The notes beneath the pieces are model-generated. The model saw nothing but the letters and a program-made list of their open reading frames with translations, made no database searches and was not told the origin of the DNA. Below are positions 22,773-26,822 of a DNA stretch of 26,822 nucleotides, one piece after another. The position numbers and the translations under genes were made by a program. The stretch comes from AP-15 sp036500965 (GTDB taxonomy: Bacteria; Pseudomonadota; Alphaproteobacteria; ATCC43930; CGMCC-115725), in the NCBI GenBank assembly GCA_036500965.1, contig DASYBC010000147.1, forward strand, positions 1-26,822, read 5' to 3'. Position 1 is the first letter of the stretch. Every line of letters starts with the position of its first letter.

Positions 22773-22798
22773 CACGCCGGAACGCCCCGTCCGGCGTG
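22773..22798 (-). other. Strong hairpin between riboswitch and cobG, probable expression platform
   Basis: CACGCCGGA (22773-22781) and TCCGGCGTG (22790-22798) form a perfect nine-base stem with an eight-base loop. It lies between the aptamer 3' end and the cobG start, where a riboswitch's regulatory stem would be. No T-run follows on the minus strand, so Rho-dependent control or translation control is more likely than intrinsic termination. Confidence 0.5.
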
Positions 22799-22814
22799 TT
22801 CGCACGTGACCCCG

Positions 22815-23035
22815 ACCGGCGGCAGGTCTCCTGGCTCGCGGGTTGTCGCCTTCTCGTCGCCTTCCCGGCGGCCGGGGCCGCCAGTGGCTGTCGACGAGCG
22901 GCTCGCCGCTTACAGTTGCGGGGGCAGCCACGGCATTGGCCCGCCCTGAACCCCAGAACTGGGCCGCACCGTGTTCCCTCTCGGCCCTTCCGGGCACCGT
23001 CGATTCGCCAGAGAGGGTAACACGGGCTTGCCGGT
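22815..23035 (-). promoter_or_regulatory. Cobalamin (B12) riboswitch controlling cobG-cobH-cobI-cobJ
   Basis: The minus strand shows the conserved order of a cobalamin aptamer: a P1 strand ACCGGC (23030-23035), GGTGCCCGGAAGG, AGGGAACACGGTG, then TGCCGTGGCTGCCCCCGCAA, CTGTAAGCGG, the B12 box GCCACTG (22882-22888), CCGGGAAGGCG, GAGCCAGGAGACCTGCC and the closing P1 strand GCCGGT (22815-22820). Binding of adenosylcobalamin or a related form would shut down the leftward operon. The element is about 220 bases and directly precedes cobG. The rightward cobL on the other side is not covered by it. Confidence 0.95.
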
Positions 23036-23115
23036 TGTTGTAAGCATCATCGGGACCACTTTGCCGGCGCGCGCGACGGTCTCGGGACGCGCCGGCTCGG
23101 ACGCAGATTTGTCGG

Positions 23116-24363
23116 ATGGATACGCAGATACCGCGGTGGCTGACCCTGGTCGGGATCGGCGAAGATGGGCTCGCCGGTCTTGGCGAACCGGCCCGCCAGG
23201 CGGTCCTTCAGGCGAAGACGCTCTTTGGCGGCCGCCGCCATCTGGCGCTGATGCCCGACCGGGGACAGGAACGTATCGCCTGGCCCAGCCCGTTCAGTGC
23301 GGCGTTCGAGATGCTGCTGGCCCGGCGCGGAACCCCGGTCTGCGTCCTGGCGAGCGGCGATCCGATGTGGTTCGGCATCGGCGCCAGCCTCGCCCGGCTG
23401 CTGCCGGCCGAGGAATTTCGAGTTTATCCGGCGCCATCATCCTTCGCCCTCGCGGCGGCCCGGCTCGGCTGGCCGGTGCAGGACACCGTCTGCCTGAGTG
23501 TGCATGGGCGCCCCCTCGAAGCGCTGCATCCGCAGATCCACCTCAAGGCCCGTCTGTTGATCCTCAGCGAGAACGGCGCCACGCCGGCGGCGATCGCCCG
23601 GCTGCTATGCGAGCGCGGGTTCGGCGCGAGCCGGCTCAGTGTCCTCGAGCATCTCGGCGGACCAAACGAGCGCCGGCTCGACGGGAGTGCCGCCGATTGG
23701 CCACACGATCGGACCGCCGACCTCAATCTCGTAGCGGCGGATTGCCTGCCGGACCCGGATGCGGCGCGCCTCTCGATTCTCGCAGGGTTGCCGGATTCCG
23801 CCTTTATCAATGACGGTCAGCTGACCAAACGCGACGTGCGCGCGGCGACCCTCGCGCATCTGGCGCCGTCGCCGGGCGAGCTCTTGTGGGATGTCGGCGC
23901 CGGCTGCGGCTCGATCGGCATCGAGTGGATGCGCTGCCACCCATCCTGCCGGGCGGTCGCCATCGAGGCCGACGCGACCCGCTGCGGGCTGATCGACCAG
24001 AACCGGCGGCGGCTCGGCGTGCCCGGCCTGCGCGTCGTCTATGGCCGCGCCCCGGAAATGTTGCGCGGCCTCGACCCGCCCGACGCGATCTTTGTCGGCG
24101 GCGGGCTGAGCGATCGCGATGTGCTGGAGCGCTGCTGGGACGCGCTGCCGCCCGGCGGCCGCCTCGTCGCCAACGCCGTGACCTTGCAAAGCGAGGCGAT
24201 CCTGACCCTATGGCGGGAGCGCACCGGCGGCGATCTCACCCGCATCTCGGTCGCGCATGCCGGCCCGCTCGGACGTTTCGACGGCTGGCGCACGGCGATG
24301 CCGGTCACACTGCTTGCCGCGGCCAAGCCCGTCGTGCTGCTCGCATCGGCAGACCGGGGCTAG
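23116..24363 (+). CDS. cobL: Precorrin-6Y C5,15-methyltransferase (decarboxylating) CobL
   Basis: CobL methylates C5 and C15 of precorrin-6B and removes the acetate carboxyl at C12. The 415-residue protein is the usual two-domain form. Residues 1-210 are the CbiE methyltransferase (LTLVGIGEDGLAGL, VLASGDPMWFGIGASLARLL, APSSFALAAARLGWP). Residues 230-415 are the CbiT domain, starting at DGQLTKRDVRA and with the SAM motif LLWDVGAGCGSIGIEWMR (256-273). The ATG at 23116 has no clear ribosome site. The gene is divergent from cobG and convergent with cbiD; the stop codons of cobL and cbiD share the palindrome CTAG. Confidence 0.95.
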   Translation: MDTQIPRWLTLVGIGEDGLAGLGEPARQAVLQAKTLFGGRRHLALMPDRGQERIAWPSPFSAAFEMLLARRGTPVCVLASGDPMWFGIGASLARLLPAEEFRVYPAPSSFALAAARLGWPVQDTVCLSVHGRPLEALHPQIHLKARLLILSENGATPAAIARLLCERGFGASRLSVLEHLGGPNERRLDGSAADWPHDRTADLNLVAADCLPDPDAARLSILAGLPDSAFINDGQLTKRDVRAATLAHLAPSPGELLWDVGAGCGSIGIEWMRCHPSCRAVAIEADATRCGLIDQNRRRLGVPGLRVVYGRAPEMLRGLDPPDAIFVGGGLSDRDVLERCWDALPPGGRLVANAVTLQSEAILTLWRERTGGDLTRISVAHAGPLGRFDGWRTAMPVTLLAAAKPVVLLASADRG

Positions 24364-25442
24364 GCGCTGCGGCCGGCGAGCCGGCCCTGGCGATCGAACA
24401 CCAGCACATCGAGCACCACCGGCGCATCGCCCAGCACCTCGCGCGCCACCGCCGCTGCCTCCTCCGCAACCGTCGCGGCAAGCGGCAGGCGTTCGTCTTC
24501 GGCCAATGCCAGGACTTCCATCGCGGTATTGGCGCGTCGGGCCCGCTCCACGACTTCGGCGGTCGCACCCAGCGCGGCCAGATGGCCGGCCAACCGGGCG
24601 ATGCCGACTTGGCTGCGCCCGGAATGCAGGTCGAGCGCGCCTTGGGCGAGCTTCGACAGCTTGGCAAAGCCCCCGGCCACGGTCACCCGCTCGATCGGGT
24701 GCCGCCGCAAATATTTGAGCATTCCGCCGACAAAATCGCCCATGTCGATCATCGCCTCCTCGCCGAGCCCGAGAAGTGCACGGGCGGTCAGCTCCGAGGT
24801 GTTGCCGGTCGAGCCGACGACATGCCGGACGCCGGTCGCGCGGGCCACGTCGATGCCGCGCTGGATCGAGTGGATCCAGGCTGAGCAGGAGTACGGCACG
24901 ACGATCCCGCTGGTGCCGAGGATCGAGATCCCGCCGAGGATGCCGAGCCGCGGGTTCCAGGTATGTCCTGCGAGCTGTTCGCCGCCCGGCACCGCGATCT
25001 CGATTGCGACATCGCCGGCGATCCGGTAGCGCGCGGCGAGCGCGCCAATGGCCTCGGCGATCATCCGGCGCGGCGCAGGATTGATCGCCGGTTCGCCGAC
25101 CGCGAGCGGGAGGCCCGGCTTGGTCACGATGCCGACGCCGCGCCCCGCCTTGAAGACGATCCCGCTCCCCGGCGGGCCATGGGTGAGCCTGGCCTCGATG
25201 ACCGCGCCATGGGTCACGTCGGGATCGTCGCCGGCATCCTTGACCACCGAGGCCATTGCCCAGCCATCGCCGCGCCGCGTCTCGTGCAATGCAAAGGATG
25301 GGCATTCGCCACGCGGCAGCGTGATCGTCACCGGGTCCGGAAACCGGCCGGTCGCAAGAGCGGTAAGTGCCGCCGAGGCCGCCGCCGTCGCGCACGCCCC
25401 GGTCGTCCATCCCCGTCTCAAATGCTGCTGCCCGCGCGCCAT
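24360..25442 (-). CDS. cbiD: Cobalt-precorrin-5B C1-methyltransferase CbiD
   Basis: CbiD is the C1 methylase of the oxygen-independent cobalamin route. The 360-residue protein has the hallmark opening LRRGWTTGACATAAASAAL, then KDAGDDPDVTHG, GVGIVTKPGLPLAVGEPAIN, ILGTSGIVVPYSCSAWIHSI and DMGDFVGGMLKY. The ATG at 25442 sits nine codons before the WTTGACATAA signature; the frame extends upstream into the divergent gene but without family sequence. In the aerobic route this step is done by the unrelated CobF; no cobF is in the window. Convergent with cobL, with a three-base stop overlap at CTAG. No riboswitch is visible ahead of it in the 103-base gap. Confidence 0.94.
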   Translation of the reverse strand: MARGQQHLRRGWTTGACATAAASAALTALATGRFPDPVTITLPRGECPSFALHETRRGDGWAMASVVKDAGDDPDVTHGAVIEARLTHGPPGSGIVFKAGRGVGIVTKPGLPLAVGEPAINPAPRRMIAEAIGALAARYRIAGDVAIEIAVPGGEQLAGHTWNPRLGILGGISILGTSGIVVPYSCSAWIHSIQRGIDVARATGVRHVVGSTGNTSELTARALLGLGEEAMIDMGDFVGGMLKYLRRHPIERVTVAGGFAKLSKLAQGALDLHSGRSQVGIARLAGHLAALGATAEVVERARRANTAMEVLALAEDERLPLAATVAEEAAAVAREVLGDAPVVLDVLVFDRQGRLAGRSA

Positions 25443-25545
25443 CCCCGCCACATCCGCCGCCGTCTCGGCTGCCCTCCTCGCCAACCGTGAGATCTTTCCA
25501 TATACCCCACGCACCGTCGCCGCGAGAGGAGGAGATGTAGCGCCA

Positions 25546-26822
25546 ATGGGCCAGGAAATCGAACGATTGGCGCGGTTTGTCGCGCAGACGCAGTGGGAGG
25601 AGATCCCCGAGGCGGTGCAGCAGCACGCCAAGCTCGTGCTGCTCGACACGCTGGGGGTGATCCTCGCCGGGTCGGTGCGGCCCGAGGTGCGGCAATTGCG
25701 TGAGCGATTGGCCGCGACTGTCGGCACCGGGGCCACGGTCTATGCGCGCGGCTGGCCGGGGGCCGATCCACGCAGCGCGGCGCTGTTGAACGGCACCGCC
25801 GGGCGCGCGATCGAGCTGTGCGAGGGGCTGCGCTTTGTCTCGGGCCAGGCGGCGATGCAGGTGTTGCCGGGGGTGCTGGCGGTCGGCGAGCACGCCCTCA
25901 GCAGCGGGCGCGAGATGCTGGCGGCGTTCGTTGCCGGCTACGATGTGGCAGCCCGAATCGCGAGCGGGTTTACCCCCCGGCCATTGGCGCATCAGAACGG
26001 GCAGGTGTCGCTGTTGGCGGCGGGGGCGCGGCTGCGCGGGCTCGACGCCGCCGGGGTCAGCTTGGCGATGCGCATCGCCGCGACCCTGATGCTGACGCCG
26101 AGCTACACCAACGCCGTCGCTGGCGCCACCGCGCTCAACATCGCCGGCGGCATGAGCGGCTTTGCCGCCGCCCTCGCGCCCGAGCTGGCGCTGGCCGGGT
26201 TTGTTGCGCAGGACGACGCGATCGAGGAGGCGCTGGGCCAGCTGGTCGGCGGCGGCTTTACCCCCGACCACCTGCTCGACGAGCTCGGCACGCGCTGGGA
26301 GATCACCCGCAACTATTTCCGGCTCTACGCCTGCTGCAACCCGATCCACCCGGCGCTCGACTGCCTCGCCGCCGCGCTCGCCGAGCTGCGCCCGAAGCCG
26401 GACGAGGTCGCCCGCATCGATGTCGCGACCTATCGCTTTGCCTCCGTCATGCAAAACCCCGACCCGCCCAATTACTTCGCGTCGAAATACTCGCTGCCGC
26501 ACGCCGCCGCGGCGATGGTCGTGCGCGGCGGCGCCGGGTTCTCGCAGCTCGACGACAGCGCCCTGGCCGACCCGACCATCGCCGCGCTCCGCCACAAGGT
26601 GCACATCGAGGAAGACCCGGCGATGAGCGCCCGCGCGCCGGTGCTGCGCCCCGCGAAAGTCACGGTGACGCTGACCGACGGCCGCAGCGCCACGCGGTCG
26701 CTCGAAACCCATCGCGGCGACTTCAACGACCCGTTCACCGACGCCGAGATGCGCGGCAAGTTCCGTGAGCTGGCCGGCACGGTGGTAAGCGCGGAGGGGG
26801 TCGCGGCGGTCGAGACGGCAGT
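25546..26822 (+). CDS. MmgE/PrpD family protein (3' end outside window)
   Basis: The frame opens at ATG 25546, a dozen bases after a GAGGAGGAG ribosome site, and stays open to the window edge (425 codons). Its start (IERLARFVAQTQWEEIPEAV, HAKLVLLDTLGVILAGS) and later parts (AALLNGTAGRAIELCEG, VLPGVLAVGEHALSSGREML, AFVAGYDVAARIASG, YFRLYACCNPIHPALDCL) are typical of the MmgE/PrpD family, which includes 2-methylcitrate dehydratase, cis-aconitate decarboxylase and many members of unknown substrate. It does not belong to cobalamin synthesis, although the methylcitrate cycle is an alternative to B12-dependent propionate use. It is divergent from cbiD. Substrate cannot be assigned from the sequence. 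Confidence 0.9.
   Translation, partial: MGQEIERLARFVAQTQWEEIPEAVQQHAKLVLLDTLGVILAGSVRPEVRQLRERLAATVGTGATVYARGWPGADPRSAALLNGTAGRAIELCEGLRFVSGQAAMQVLPGVLAVGEHALSSGREMLAAFVAGYDVAARIASGFTPRPLAHQNGQVSLLAAGARLRGLDAAGVSLAMRIAATLMLTPSYTNAVAGATALNIAGGMSGFAAALAPELALAGFVAQDDAIEEALGQLVGGGFTPDHLLDELGTRWEITRNYFRLYACCNPIHPALDCLAAALAELRPKPDEVARIDVATYRFASVMQNPDPPNYFASKYSLPHAAAAMVVRGGAGFSQLDDSALADPTIAALRHKVHIEEDPAMSARAPVLRPAKVTVTLTDGRSATRSLETHRGDFNDPFTDAEMRGKFRELAGTVVSAEGVAAVETA

Noticed and set aside
22452..22997. 181-codon minus-strand frame overlapping the riboswitch and cobG start
   Set aside because: It runs through the conserved riboswitch core and then reads cobG out of frame; there is no protein family resemblance.
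24208..26712. 834-codon open frame on the minus strand antisense to MmgE/PrpD and cbiD
   Set aside because: It reads as low-complexity Arg/Gly/Ala protein without any family resemblance. Its open state comes from high GC in the third codon positions of the real genes (cbiD and the MmgE/PrpD gene) on which it lies.

Overview
This is a GC-rich chromosomal window of an alphaproteobacterium. Rhodospirillales or a relative is my best guess, from the alphaproteobacterial-type SerC, the HisZ-dependent histidine branch, the Isc-type gene order and the Cob-type B12 genes; this is inference from gene content, since no rRNA is present. It carries about 22 intact genes, several broken ones, one tRNA and one clear riboswitch.

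Layout. 1-875 is a decayed mobile-DNA scar: the end of a probable IS1380-family element and a frameshifted tyrosine integrase, abutting a tRNA-Glu(CUC) gene at 875-950. From 966 to 7788 a leftward block reads, in transcription order, cysE, an Rrf2/IscR regulator, two different cysteine desulfurases, iscA, a drastically shortened HscA-like gene, a 2Fe-2S ferredoxin, a TenA remnant, a receiver protein and mnmA. A divergent alpha/beta hydrolase (7979-8662) follows. Next come the leftward pairs hisZ-purA (8695-11163) and serC-serA (11321-14430), the latter with a broken small membrane-protein gene between its members. A lower-GC two-gene cassette of unknown function (14643-15495) and a Na/Pi-cotransporter-family gene (15597-17252) come next. 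17442-25442 is a cobalamin block: cobK and cobL rightward; cobG-cobH-cobI-cbiG/cobJ leftward behind a cobalamin riboswitch; cbiD leftward. An MmgE/PrpD-family gene runs off the right edge.

How the genes fit together. SerC and SerA make serine, CysE activates serine for cysteine synthesis, the desulfurases strip sulfur from cysteine, and IscA, ferredoxin and MnmA use that sulfur for Fe-S clusters and tRNA thiolation. CobG itself needs a 4Fe-4S cluster. The cobalamin genes mix the oxygen-dependent enzyme CobG with CbiG and CbiD, which belong to the oxygen-independent route.

Most unusual points: the Isc block has no iscU or hscB and an HscA cut down to about 155 residues; the B12 gene set is a hybrid; and the atypical two-gene cassette carries a serC-like promoter whose -35 hexamer would be misread as a start codon. 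No CRISPR array, rRNA or complete mobile element was found.
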